This document shows, piece after piece, positions 24,057-32,318 of a DNA stretch of 64,000 bases. The DNA is from an uncultured Paracoccaceae bacterium. Lineage in GTDB: Bacteria; Pseudomonadota; Alphaproteobacteria; Rhodobacterales; Rhodobacteraceae. Made by a program: the position numbers and the translations under genes. The stretch covers positions 620,001 through 684,000 of the forward strand of contig CANMTD010000001.1 in the NCBI GenBank assembly GCA_947500775.1. The letters run 5' to 3'. Numbering within the stretch: the first letter of the stretch is position 1; every line of letters starts with the position of its first letter. Under the pieces are notes generated by a model, which saw only the letters and a list, made by a program, of their open reading frames with translations, had not been told where the DNA came from and ran no database searches.

Positions 24057-24787
24057 CAGGCAACAGATCATCCGCCGTGATGCAGCAGCGCAAGGAAGCC
24101 AAGGCCAGTCTGGATGATTTCCCAACGCCGCCTTGGGCCACGCGGGCGGTTTGTGAAAAACTTTTCGAACATGGCGAGGATCTGAGCGGCCAGCACGTTT
24201 GGGAACCCTGTTGCAACCGCGGCCATATGGCCGATCCGCTGGGCGAATATTTTTCCAGCGTGCATGCCACGGATGTCTGCGATTATGGATATGCGCGGCA
24301 GGCGGGCGTTGCCGATTTTCTGATCGATTGGGGGCAGGATGCGCCCGATGTCGATTGGGTGTTCGCGAACCCGCCGTTTACTTTGGGGGCTGAATTCATC
24401 GAACAGGGTCTGCGCGTGGCCCGGCGGGGCATTGCCGTTTTCGTCCGGTCGGCCTTTGTCGAAGGTCAGGACCGGTACGCCCGGTTGTTTCGCGACAGGC
24501 CCGAACGATTGTTCCTGCCGTTTGTCGAACGGGTGGTGCTGTGGAAGGGCGTGTTGCTGGACCCTGATGTCGCCATTCGGCGCTGGAATGAAAATCAGCA
24601 GGATTTCGTGATCGAAAAACCGACTTCGGCTACGGCCTATTGCTGGTTGATATTTGACAAGGATCATCAGGGTCTGGGGGGCATCGATCGCATTGCCCCC
24701 TGCCGCCATCGGCTGACCCGCGCCGGTGATTATCCGCCCGTGCCCGAACACCTGCGCATTCCAGAACAACCGGGGACGTTGATATGA
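24053..24787 (+). CDS. Phage DNA methyltransferase-like protein
   Basis: A 244-residue class I SAM fold. VWEPCCNRGHMADPL (49-63) is a motif I-like nucleotide-binding turn, VHATDVCDYG follows, and WVFANPPF (102-109) is the NPPF catalytic motif of N6-adenine or N4-cytosine methyltransferases. The C-terminus (RIPEQPGTLI) is typical of phage members. It is one of several modification genes of this phage and the only one on the rightward arm. Confidence 0.75.
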   Translation: MTGNRSSAVMQQRKEAKASLDDFPTPPWATRAVCEKLFEHGEDLSGQHVWEPCCNRGHMADPLGEYFSSVHATDVCDYGYARQAGVADFLIDWGQDAPDVDWVFANPPFTLGAEFIEQGLRVARRGIAVFVRSAFVEGQDRYARLFRDRPERLFLPFVERVVLWKGVLLDPDVAIRRWNENQQDFVIEKPTSATAYCWLIFDKDHQGLGGIDRIAPCRHRLTRAGDYPPVPEHLRIPEQPGTLI

Positions 24788-25038
24788 CCAAGACTGTCAT
24801 TGTTTCCGCAGATGGGCGCACCGCAACTGTTTCGGGTCGTCAGCACACCACCAAAATAAACGGGCTGGAAGATGCCGCGCGGTGGGTCCGGTTTTACCGG
24901 AAATTGGCGGCCGGAAAGTCGGGCGCGCATTACCAATCACCATTGGTGGCGTTTCAGGATGCCTTGGCGCGGATGGAAAAGATGCAGGTCGCGCGGGATG
25001 TGTGCGGGGTGTCGACTGTTGGGGTGGTAGATGCCTGA
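24784..25038 (+). CDS. Hypothetical phage protein (84 aa)
   Basis: A small protein (TKTVIVSADGRTATVSGRQ, EDAARWVRFYRKL) overlapping the methyltransferase stop by ATGA. It has no recognised motif. Confidence 0.55.
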   Translation: MTKTVIVSADGRTATVSGRQHTTKINGLEDAARWVRFYRKLAAGKSGAHYQSPLVAFQDALARMEKMQVARDVCGVSTVGVVDA

Positions 25039-25363
25039 TCGTGTTCAAATGCACCGTCGACCTGGTGGTTGGCGGGCGGATCATCCGGATGCTGTAATTG
25101 TGGATCGCAGAACCATTTTTGGGAACCCGTTTCCACTGGTCGAGGATTCGCCAGCGGATCGTCAGCGTGTCGTTGATCTGTTCGAAATATGGGTGCGTAA
25201 ATCCGGCGCGCGCATGTCGGATATCAGGCACCAACTTCGTGGTAAGGACCTTGCGTGCTGGTGTAGTTTGGACCAGCCTTGCCATGCAGATGTGCTATTG
25301 AGGATAGCCAACGAAGAAACGCCGCTTTTCCGGGATGTGTTCCCGATAGAAGGGGGCCGTTGA
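25031..25363 (+). CDS. DUF4326 domain protein
   Basis: A 110-residue protein with the DUF4326 marks: RRTIFGNPFPL near the middle and LRGKDLACWCSLDQPCHADVLL near the end (two Cys-rich turns CWC and PCH). The family is common in phages; its function is unknown, with suspected nucleotide or DNA binding. It overlaps the previous gene by 8 bp. Confidence 0.75.
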   Translation: MPDRVQMHRRPGGWRADHPDAVIVDRRTIFGNPFPLVEDSPADRQRVVDLFEIWVRKSGARMSDIRHQLRGKDLACWCSLDQPCHADVLLRIANEETPLFRDVFPIEGGR

Positions 25364-25364
25364 T

Positions 25365-25985
25365 ATGACCGGTGTATCCTCTGTTCATCTGGTTGATGCC
25401 GATGACATCGACCTGTATCCGATTTCATCGGCCGAGCGTCTGGATTCACATTATTTCGTGCCGTGGAACCTGAAACGCTGGCGCGGCAGCGATTTCCGCC
25501 GATTTGGCTATGACGATCCCGAAATGGGATGGTTCGGGCGGGAACTGTTCGATATCGCCCAAGATGAGACACCCATCGGGACATTGCCCTGCGATGATGA
25601 GGCGCTGGCCTTTCTTTTGCGCATACCGGTGTCGCGGTGGCGCGATCTGAACAGTCGGGTGGTATCCCCGCTGCATGGCTGGCACCGCGTCCAGTGCGAC
25701 AACGGGCAGGTCCGGCTGGCGCACCCCGTTGTCACCGAAATCGCCATGACCGCGCTTGGGTCGAAAAAGCGCAACGATGCAAAGAACGCGGATGATCGCA
25801 TGCGCAAGCGGTTGGGAACCATCGCGGGGCATCTGGTCAACAGTATTCCCGGCGGCGCGCAGATTGCCAAAAGCGATGATCGTCTGAATGACATCAGCGA
25901 TTGGATAGAGGGTGCATATCCGGGCGGAAGTGCGACGTTGAAACGTGTCAGGGAGGCGCTGAATGACCTGTCAACGCACCGCTGA
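25365..25985 (+). CDS. Replication-associated protein, DUF1376/YdaU-like (putative)
   Basis: A 206-residue protein. YFVPWNLKRWRGSDFR and EMGWFGRELFDIAQDETPIGTLPCDDEALAFLL resemble the N-terminal part of YdaU/DUF1376 phage proteins, found in replication modules; RWRDLNSRVVSPL continues it. The C-terminus is basic and helical. The replication role rests on that resemblance and on position after the early modification genes. Confidence 0.55.
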   Translation: MTGVSSVHLVDADDIDLYPISSAERLDSHYFVPWNLKRWRGSDFRRFGYDDPEMGWFGRELFDIAQDETPIGTLPCDDEALAFLLRIPVSRWRDLNSRVVSPLHGWHRVQCDNGQVRLAHPVVTEIAMTALGSKKRNDAKNADDRMRKRLGTIAGHLVNSIPGGAQIAKSDDRLNDISDWIEGAYPGGSATLKRVREALNDLSTHR

Positions 25986-26027
25986 TTTCTTCGCCGTTTC
26001 TTCCTCCGGAAGATTTGAAAATTTTTT

Positions 26028-26069
26028 GCGCGGTTTTTGGAAGTTTTTGTTTTTTTTCAAAAATCGCGC
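26028..26069. repeat. AT-rich inverted repeat with T-rich loop
   Basis: GCGCGGTTTTTG (26028-26039) and CAAAAATCGCGC (26058-26069) pair over 12 bp with one G-T wobble, around an 18-base loop with a run of eight T. The surrounding 196 bp (25986-26181) has no credible gene and ends in a purine tract (GAAAGGAAAAGAGAAG). It could be a terminator, a replication origin element or a regulatory hairpin. Confidence 0.45.
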
Positions 26070-26181
26070 GGCTGAAAGGAAAAGAGAAGAAATTAAAAGA
26101 AAAGAAACCTTCCGACCCGCGTCAATTTTTAAGGGTTCGATCCTGTGGATAAGTCGGAATTGCTGAGAAAGGAAAAGGGCA

Positions 26182-26769
26182 GTGGACAGTGCTGATCAGG
26201 CAATCGGTGAAAAAAGGGTCAGGCAGATGCTGATCGACCCGCTTATGCGTCGGGGGCTGGGTCGCCCCACCACGCTGACGAAGCAGGAATTCGAAGACAT
26301 GGCCCGCGACCTGTGTGCGCGGCTTGCCTATATGTCCGAAGAAAACCTGATGGCCCTGGAGGAACAGGCCGCAACGCATCCTGGGGGACCGTCGAAGGAT
26401 CGCTTTCCAATCGCAAACAACATTCTCAGGTGGGCCGGGATGATCCAGCCCCCGCATGACAGCGCGTCGCCGTTGATCAGGGCTGTGTTTGCGGCACAGA
26501 TCGGGCGCGATGCCATTGATCAGGGTTGGGCCCCTGAATTGCTGGCAGAGGTCAAGCGGACACGCGAATGGCCTGGACGGTATGTGCTATCAAAGGTCAG
26601 GTCGGCCGCAGATGATGCAATGCGAAAGATGTGGTCGATTGAACAAAGCCTGACACGAAATGAGCCTGTAGATCAGGACGGTCTGGCGTGGCGACAGCGT
26701 CGTCTGGATGCGATGCATCGCTGCCGTGATATCGCGTCCATGTCCTCTGCATCGGGTGGGTCGGCGTGA
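26182..26769 (+). CDS. Hypothetical phage protein (195 aa)
   Basis: A helical protein with a GTG start and GAAAAGGG upstream. It has LIDPLMRRGLGRPTTLTKQEF and PSKDRFPIANNILRWAGMIQPP, then a basic tail. The pattern around residues 60-90 (DRFPIANNILRWA) recurs in Rhodobacterales phage proteins of unknown function. Confidence 0.55.
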   Translation: MDSADQAIGEKRVRQMLIDPLMRRGLGRPTTLTKQEFEDMARDLCARLAYMSEENLMALEEQAATHPGGPSKDRFPIANNILRWAGMIQPPHDSASPLIRAVFAAQIGRDAIDQGWAPELLAEVKRTREWPGRYVLSKVRSAADDAMRKMWSIEQSLTRNEPVDQDGLAWRQRRLDAMHRCRDIASMSSASGGSA

Positions 26770-27470
26770 TGGATCGGTCATTGTCGGACCGGGACGGCGT
26801 ATCTGAAATGGTCGCGGGTCGGCGCGTTGGTCGGCGCCGGATGTCCATAGGCGAGCTGTTGGAATGGGCTTTTCAGAGGGAGTTGGTGTCGCTGGATTTC
26901 GATGAAATCCAGACTGTATCGGGCATGTCGGGGGCCGGTGTGGGTGTCGAATACATCCTGATGGAGCGCGCGATGTTGGGGTGCAGGGTCGATGGTGGCG
27001 GTCGATCCGATCCGCACCCGGACGCTGAAATCGTGGCTTCTGCCCTGGCGGCCATTCCTGATGTATTCGGCGGTCGTCGTGCGGCAATATGGGTGGCCGA
27101 CCTGGCCCGTTCGGGGCGCGCGCCCGACTGGATGCAGGATGCGGTCCCGCGCCTCTATCCGGTGGATTGGCGCACCAACAGGTACGGTCGACATGCAAAG
27201 ACCGATGATGCGTCAGGTCTTGGCGTGTATGGTTGGCCTCATCAGGCGCGCCGCAACCGAAAGGGTGTGATCGTTCATGATGTTGTACATTATTGCCCCT
27301 GTTATTGGGCGCCGACCGCATCGACCATCGCTTCCGCCCGGCGTGCTTATCTGGATTGGTGGAACATCCTGCGCGAACTGCGTGCGACCTTTCAGATGTA
27401 CGGTGGTCTGATGTGCCATGATGTCACCGACGAGATGCCGCCGATGCAGCCTTGGAAAAAAAACGCTTGA
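26766..27470 (+). CDS. Hypothetical phage protein (234 aa), last early gene before terminator
   Basis: Starts MMDRSLSDRDGVSE with ATGA overlap. The C-terminal part contains VVHYCPCYWAPTAS (two Cys) and ends RRAYLDWWNILRELRATFQMYGGLMCHDVTDEMPPMQPWK. Its place just before the terminator and late block is that of an antitermination or late-activator gene, but no motif supports this directly. Confidence 0.5.
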   Translation: MMDRSLSDRDGVSEMVAGRRVGRRRMSIGELLEWAFQRELVSLDFDEIQTVSGMSGAGVGVEYILMERAMLGCRVDGGGRSDPHPDAEIVASALAAIPDVFGGRRAAIWVADLARSGRAPDWMQDAVPRLYPVDWRTNRYGRHAKTDDASGLGVYGWPHQARRNRKGVIVHDVVHYCPCYWAPTASTIASARRAYLDWWNILRELRATFQMYGGLMCHDVTDEMPPMQPWKKNA

Positions 27471-27511
27471 CGAAATCCTAGCCCCATTGACATATTGCAC
27501 GTGTCCGAATT

Positions 27512-27542
27512 GCGCCCGCAGGAAAACCTGTCGGGCGCTTTT
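27512..27542 (+). terminator. Rho-independent terminator before the tRNA-Met gene
   Basis: GCGCCCGCAGG pairs with CCTGTCGGGCGC around AAAA with one bulged base, followed by TTTT. It ends rightward early transcription 41 bp after the last early gene. Confidence 0.8.
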
Positions 27543-27547
27543 CATTT

Positions 27548-27625
27548 GTCGCGGTGGGGCAGTCTGGTCAGCCCGGTTGGTTCATACCCAACAGGTCGTC
27601 GGTTCAAATCCGGCCCGCGCAACCA
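27548..27625 (+). tRNA. Phage tRNA-Met(CAU), initiator-like, with unpaired acceptor end
   Basis: 78 nt with encoded CCA. D stem GGGC/GCCC, anticodon stem GTTGG/CCAAC with loop TTCATAC, T stem GTCGG/CCGGC with TTCAAAT. The acceptor pairs CGCGG/CCGCG for five pairs, but positions 1 and 2 do not pair (G-A, T-C). The variable region AGGTC and the end CGCAACCA look like bacterial initiator tRNA, but the three G-C pairs of the initiator anticodon stem are absent. It lies between early and late genes. Confidence 0.75.
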
Positions 27626-27714
27626 GAATACCAGAGAGAGACTCCCGCTGTCCGCAAGGTCAGGTTCCAAGTGTGCTGCGGCCCATGACCCCATCCATCT
27701 GGGTGGGCAGGCAA

Positions 27715-27750
27715 GCGGCGGTGATCCGAACGGGATAGGATCACCGCCGC
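27715..27750. repeat. Perfect 13-bp hairpin in the 279-bp gap before terminase
   Basis: GCGGCGGTGATCC (27715-27727) and GGATCACCGCCGC (27738-27750) pair exactly around a 10-base loop. The whole stretch 27626-27904 has no credible gene; downstream of the hairpin it holds GTTTT and an AT-rich segment (TAAACTAAACTAAAGG) just before the terminase start. This is where the late promoter and a cos or pac site are expected. The hairpin may be a terminator for the tRNA or part of the packaging site. Confidence 0.55.
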
Positions 27751-27904
27751 GCTACCGTTTTCAGATAGATAGACGCGCCCAAAAACAGCGGGTCCTTCCT
27801 GCGATTTGGAGCGTATACGGGCGTTCGAAGCGCATGTGTTGTTTGCTCCTAAAGCAAAATGAAAGCCTAAACTAAACTAAAGGTGGCGGTAAAAGATCGG
27901 GATC

Positions 27905-28513
27905 ATGGCCAGCGTAACGTCGACTGAATTGTCAAAGAGCCTGGGGGTCAGTGCGGGGCGGATCAGCCAATACGTTTCCGAAGGAAAGTTGGATGGTTGT
28001 TATTCGGGTTCGGGTCGACAGCGCCGATTTGATCTGGAGAAATCCTTTAGTGCGTTAGGTCGCCGCCTAGATAAAGGCCAGATGCTGGGGAACGGCGCAA
28101 AGACAAAGGCTGCGATTTCCGGGGCAGAACTTCGGCCTTCTACAGAGGGGCAGGGCGCAACCAAACTTTCGGACAATGATGGCGATGGCTACACGCTGGC
28201 GCGGACCCAAAAAACTCAGGAAGAGGCGCGCCGACTGCGGCGACAAAACGCAGAAAGCGAAGGCACCTATGTTCTGGCCAGCGAAGTAACACTGCAAACT
28301 CAGAAACTGATCGCGCAGGAAATCGCAGAGTTTGAATCGGTCCTGAGAGATGGTGCCCGAAAAATTGCCGACGACTTGGGCGTCGATTTCAAATCAGCCC
28401 GCGCGATATTGATTGATCAATGGCGGTCACATCGGGCGCGCAGGGCAGAGGCTCTGACAAAACGCGCAGCGTCGGGTTCCATGACGGATGCGGAAAAGGC
28501 GGCGGATATCTGA
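27905..28513 (+). CDS. Terminase small subunit (Nu1-like)
   Basis: A 202-residue DNA-recognition subunit of the packaging motor. It begins with a winged-helix HTH of the Nu1 type (ELSKSLGVSAGRISQYVSEGKL) and continues with helices and a coil (TQEEARRLRRQNAESEGTYV), as in Nu1 proteins. It starts DNA packaging by binding the cos/pac site. Its stop overlaps the large-subunit start (TGATG). Confidence 0.85.
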   Translation: MASVTSTELSKSLGVSAGRISQYVSEGKLDGCYSGSGRQRRFDLEKSFSALGRRLDKGQMLGNGAKTKAAISGAELRPSTEGQGATKLSDNDGDGYTLARTQKTQEEARRLRRQNAESEGTYVLASEVTLQTQKLIAQEIAEFESVLRDGARKIADDLGVDFKSARAILIDQWRSHRARRAEALTKRAASGSMTDAEKAADI

Positions 28514-30510
28514 TGGGTTTTTTGATTTCGGCATCTGTTGTCATCGCGGGTGCGATGGCACAAGCCATGACGCCGCCAGACCCTCCGGATATCACGCGGT
28601 GGTGCGAAGAGAACATCATATTTGATGAGAGATCGCCTTTACCCGGACCGTTCAATATCGACCGATTTGCTTTCCTGCGAGAAATTCATGAGGTGTTGTC
28701 ACCGGAGCATCCTTGCCGGGAAGTGACGGTTCGCGGATCGGCACAGATTGCCAAGACTGTGTCTGTGATTCAGCCAACGCTTGGTGCGTGGCATGAATAC
28801 ACCGCGCTGGATAGTCTGGTGGTACACCCGACGATGTCGGCTGCGACCGAATGGGTGGATAATAAATGGAAACCGATGCGGCGTCAGGCCCCCAGCCTGA
28901 ATCGCACTTTCGGCGACGGTCTGTCTGGTGACAATCGGGATGCTAAGTTCAACCAAGAGACCCTGGCACGCAACGGATCACTAAAGGTTGCATCTGCCGG
29001 ATCACCTGCCGATCTGACTGGAACCAGCCGCCGTCTGGTAATTATGGACGATCTGTCAAAATACGAAATGACGGACAAAGGTGATCCCGAAGCCCTGGCC
29101 GAAAGCCGGGCGTCCGGGTTCGAAGATGCCAAGATCGCCCGGATATCAACCGCGATGATCAAATCAACGTGCCGGATCACCCGCGCGTTTTCCCGCAGCG
29201 ATCAGAGATTTTACAATATGCCGTGCCCGCATTGTGGCAACATGGCACCCTTCACATGGGAGAATTTCCGCGCAAACATAAATCCAGAACGGTTGGGGTC
29301 TGCGTGTTTCAGTTGTGACAGTTGCGGCGGTGTGATCGGGCACGGTCATAAAGAACAGATGATATGTTCGGGGCGTTGGGTTGCGACCAACCCGAACGGC
29401 GATCACCCTGGATTTCACATCTGGCGGGCCTATGCACCCCAGCGGGATTGGGCGTCGATCGCGATTGAATATGCCAGATTGATGGGGTGGACCCGGATCG
29501 AAGGGTCGCAGGCGACGGCAGAAAGTGTCAAGAAGTCTGTCGAGGCGGAGACAGAACAAACCTTTTACAACGATGTTCTGGGGGAGCCGTTTGAACAGGC
29601 CAGCGATGCGCCGGATTGGGAGGCATTGCGCGACCGTATAGAAAACGCGGATGAGAATGACGACGGTCTTCGAATTCTGTCACAGGGTGTTGTCCCATCG
29701 AATGGCGTTTTGTTCACTGCGGGGGTCGATTGTCAGGATGACCGGACTGAGGTGCATTTTAAGGCGTTTGCCCGGAACCGTCGTCGGTGGACGGTCGATT
29801 ATGTCATCATCCCACATCATATCGGTAGCGACGATTGCCGATCCGCCCTGAACGCCCTTTTGAAAAAAGAATGGCGTACCGAATTTGGGCAGTCGCTGAA
29901 ACTGGACATGCTGGCGATCGATGGCGGGACATACACCGATGATGTCTGGTCGTGGGCAAAGACCCATCCGTGGTCGCGTGTCATCGTCGTAAAAGGATCT
30001 TCGACGCAGAACGGACCGCTGATGGTGCCAATGAAGTTTGAGCGGCGGAGTGATGGTCGGGCAAAGCGGCGGCAAAAACGGGGGTTCCTGCTGAACGTGT
30101 CGATGATGAAGGGCAACCTTTATGCATGGATGCGTATCGAGGACCCGGCAGAGCGTGGTTTTTCCCAATACCCGACCGGCTTGGGAGATGAGTTTTACCG
30201 CCAGATCACGTCTGAGGTCAAAGTCCTGAAACGCAGCCGGACAGGCGTGGTGACAGCATCGTGGGAGCTGGCAGAGCCGACCCGGCGCAACGAAGTTTTG
30301 GATACCGAACTGTATGCAGAGGCAGCCGCGCGGCGCAAAGGTTGGGCGTCCCTGACCGATGATCAATGGGACTCTCTGGAACATGAGCGCGGACAAAGCG
30401 CACCTGATGTGCAACCTGATTTGTTTGAAAAAACCGTCATTCCGGTTGCGGCAGAAAAGCCAAAACGCCGGACCGGGAAAAAGAAGCTATCGGAGATTTT
30501 AAATGGCTGA
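28513..30510 (+). CDS. Terminase large subunit (lambda GpA family)
   Basis: A 665-residue packaging ATPase-nuclease. The ATPase part has VTVRGSAQIAKT as the P-loop variant, VVHPT, and VIMDDLSKYE as Walker B. A zinc site follows (CPHCG and CFSCDSCGG). The nuclease part begins FTAGVDCQDDRTEV and has LAIDGGTYTDDVW, the two acidic clusters that cut concatemers. The C-terminus KRRTGKKKL is basic. It overlaps gpW by 8 bp. Confidence 0.93.
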   Translation: MGFLISASVVIAGAMAQAMTPPDPPDITRWCEENIIFDERSPLPGPFNIDRFAFLREIHEVLSPEHPCREVTVRGSAQIAKTVSVIQPTLGAWHEYTALDSLVVHPTMSAATEWVDNKWKPMRRQAPSLNRTFGDGLSGDNRDAKFNQETLARNGSLKVASAGSPADLTGTSRRLVIMDDLSKYEMTDKGDPEALAESRASGFEDAKIARISTAMIKSTCRITRAFSRSDQRFYNMPCPHCGNMAPFTWENFRANINPERLGSACFSCDSCGGVIGHGHKEQMICSGRWVATNPNGDHPGFHIWRAYAPQRDWASIAIEYARLMGWTRIEGSQATAESVKKSVEAETEQTFYNDVLGEPFEQASDAPDWEALRDRIENADENDDGLRILSQGVVPSNGVLFTAGVDCQDDRTEVHFKAFARNRRRWTVDYVIIPHHIGSDDCRSALNALLKKEWRTEFGQSLKLDMLAIDGGTYTDDVWSWAKTHPWSRVIVVKGSSTQNGPLMVPMKFERRSDGRAKRRQKRGFLLNVSMMKGNLYAWMRIEDPAERGFSQYPTGLGDEFYRQITSEVKVLKRSRTGVVTASWELAEPTRRNEVLDTELYAEAAARRKGWASLTDDQWDSLEHERGQSAPDVQPDLFEKTVIPVAAEKPKRRTGKKKLSEILNG

Positions 30511-30718
30511 TGCGCAGGTTCTGCAATCGAGGCTGGATCAGGCAGAGTCCGCGCTGCACGAATTGTTGCTGGGCGCGAAGGTGGTCGAGGTCAGCTATGC
30601 TGATCGAACTGTCAAATATACCCGTTCCAAAGAATCCGATCTTCGTCAGTACATCAATGAATTGAAGCGGCAATTGGGCCAGAGGACGCCCCGGCGATCC
30701 AGAACGGTAAATTTCTGA
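30503..30718 (+). CDS. Head-to-tail joining protein (gpW-like)
   Basis: 71 residues with LQSRLDQAESALHELLLG and VSYADRTVKYT, close to lambda gpW in length, order and pattern. It completes the packaged head and makes the site for tail connection. It lies between terminase and portal, as in lambda. Confidence 0.88.
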   Translation: MADAQVLQSRLDQAESALHELLLGAKVVEVSYADRTVKYTRSKESDLRQYINELKRQLGQRTPRRSRTVNF

Positions 30719-30719
30719 T

Positions 30720-32318
30720 ATGAAACAGAGCTATCCAAAAGTGCGCGTAGGTTCAGTGAAAATGAAACCGGTCGCATCGGCATCGGGTGGGACCGCATAT
30801 CAGGCTGGTGATTCCCATTCCGAAGCGATGGTGAACTTTCACCCGGTGTTTCGCGGTCCCGATGGCGAGGTTCTGCCAAACCGCGACAAGATTGTCGCCC
30901 GCGCCCGAGACCTGACACGCAACAATGGCTGGGCTGCTGGCGGTGTTGCCAAAGAGGTAGACAGCGTTATCGGAGGCGCCTTTCGACCTCTGGTCAAGCC
31001 AGATTGGAAAGCACTTGGCCTTGATGCGGATTGGGCATCCGATTTCAAACTGGCGGTCGAAGCGAAATGGCGAAGCTATTCCGATGACCCGCGCAAATTG
31101 TGCGACGTCACAAGGTCGCAATCGGTCGCGCAGATGTTCAGCATGGCCTATCGTAATTACCTGACCGAAGGTGATGCCCTGGGTGTTCTCGGATGGAAAG
31201 AGGATCGTCCGATCAAAACATGTCTGCGGATCATGGACCCCGATCTGTTGAGTAACCCGAATGGCCATCAGGACAGTATGCATTTGCGCGGGGGCGTTCA
31301 TAAGGACAAGGAAGGCGCGGCCAAAGGGTATAATTTCCGTCAGGCGCATGTGGGGGATCGCGCCGCCGCCCTAGAGGCGCAGAGGTGGAAATACGTGCCG
31401 CGTGAAACCGAATGGATGCGTCCCATAGTTTTGCATTTTTTCGACAAGACGCGCGACGGTCAGTCACGCGGTGTTTCCCGCCTTGCCCCGATTATCGAAA
31501 AGCTGAGAATGGAAGACCATTATTCGCGGGTGGAATTACAGGCGGCAGTGATCAATGCGGTTCTGGCAGCGTTCATCAAGACCCCGATGGGACCGGATGC
31601 AATCGATGAACTGTTTGGTGAAGACGGGGGCAGCTCTGGGTTCAGCGATTATCAGGTTGATCGTGCTGAATACTATAAGGCGAAGGACGGCATCACGCTG
31701 GGCGGTGCCCGTCTGACGCAACTGTATTCCGGGGATGAGATCGGCACTGTTCCAACCGCCCGCCCCGCAGCACAATATGCGGATTTTGAATCTGCGGTCC
31801 TGCGCCAGATTGCCGCCGGTCTGGGGCAGTCATATGAACAGCTTTCGGCGGATTGGTCGAAGACAAATTATTCCAGCGCGCGCGCGGCGATGATCGATAT
31901 CTGGCGTGGTTGGACCGCGCGCCGCGCCGCATTTGCGCAGGGATTTTGTCAGCCATTCTATATGGCGTGGCTGGAAGAAATTGTCCGTAATGGTCATGTT
32001 CCATTGCCCTCTCGTGCCCCGGATTTTCGGGAAAACTGGGTGGTATACGCCCGCACGAAATGGATTGGACCTGGGAAGGGATTTGTCGATCCGGTCAAAG
32101 AGGTGCAGGCGGCTGCCCTGCGTGTTGCGATTGGCCTGTCGACGCTTGAAGAGGAAGCCGCAGAGCTGACCGGAAGCGATCACCTTGAAAATCTGGAACA
32201 GATCAAGCGGGAAATAGAGTCGATGCCCGAAGGGTCGTTGCATCCGATGCAGGAAAGCTTTGCCAAATTGCTGGGCCACAATGGAGGTCCGCCGATGGAC
32301 GAAAGGGAAACACGATGA
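30720..32318 (+). CDS. Portal protein (lambda gpB family)
   Basis: A 532-residue dodecameric portal. HPVFRGPDGEVLPNRDKIVARARDLTRNNGW is the typical start, followed by VDSVIGGAFRP, LGWKEDRP, IMDPDLLSNP, FFDKTRDGQSRGVSRLAPI and the stem/crown helices. DNA enters and leaves the head through it and terminase docks on it. It overlaps the protease gene by 4 bases. Confidence 0.93.
   Translation: MKQSYPKVRVGSVKMKPVASASGGTAYQAGDSHSEAMVNFHPVFRGPDGEVLPNRDKIVARARDLTRNNGWAAGGVAKEVDSVIGGAFRPLVKPDWKALGLDADWASDFKLAVEAKWRSYSDDPRKLCDVTRSQSVAQMFSMAYRNYLTEGDALGVLGWKEDRPIKTCLRIMDPDLLSNPNGHQDSMHLRGGVHKDKEGAAKGYNFRQAHVGDRAAALEAQRWKYVPRETEWMRPIVLHFFDKTRDGQSRGVSRLAPIIEKLRMEDHYSRVELQAAVINAVLAAFIKTPMGPDAIDELFGEDGGSSGFSDYQVDRAEYYKAKDGITLGGARLTQLYSGDEIGTVPTARPAAQYADFESAVLRQIAAGLGQSYEQLSADWSKTNYSSARAAMIDIWRGWTARRAAFAQGFCQPFYMAWLEEIVRNGHVPLPSRAPDFRENWVVYARTKWIGPGKGFVDPVKEVQAAALRVAIGLSTLEEEAAELTGSDHLENLEQIKREIESMPEGSLHPMQESFAKLLGHNGGPPMDERETR

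Noticed and set aside
25963-26166. 67-codon frame after the DUF1376-like gene
   Set aside because: It is dominated by Phe and Lys from the T-rich and purine tracts, overlaps the hairpin, and has no ribosome site.
27495-27875. 126-codon frame over the tRNA-Met gene
   Set aside because: It runs through a terminator and the tRNA and has no ribosome site; the tRNA structure explains the sequence.
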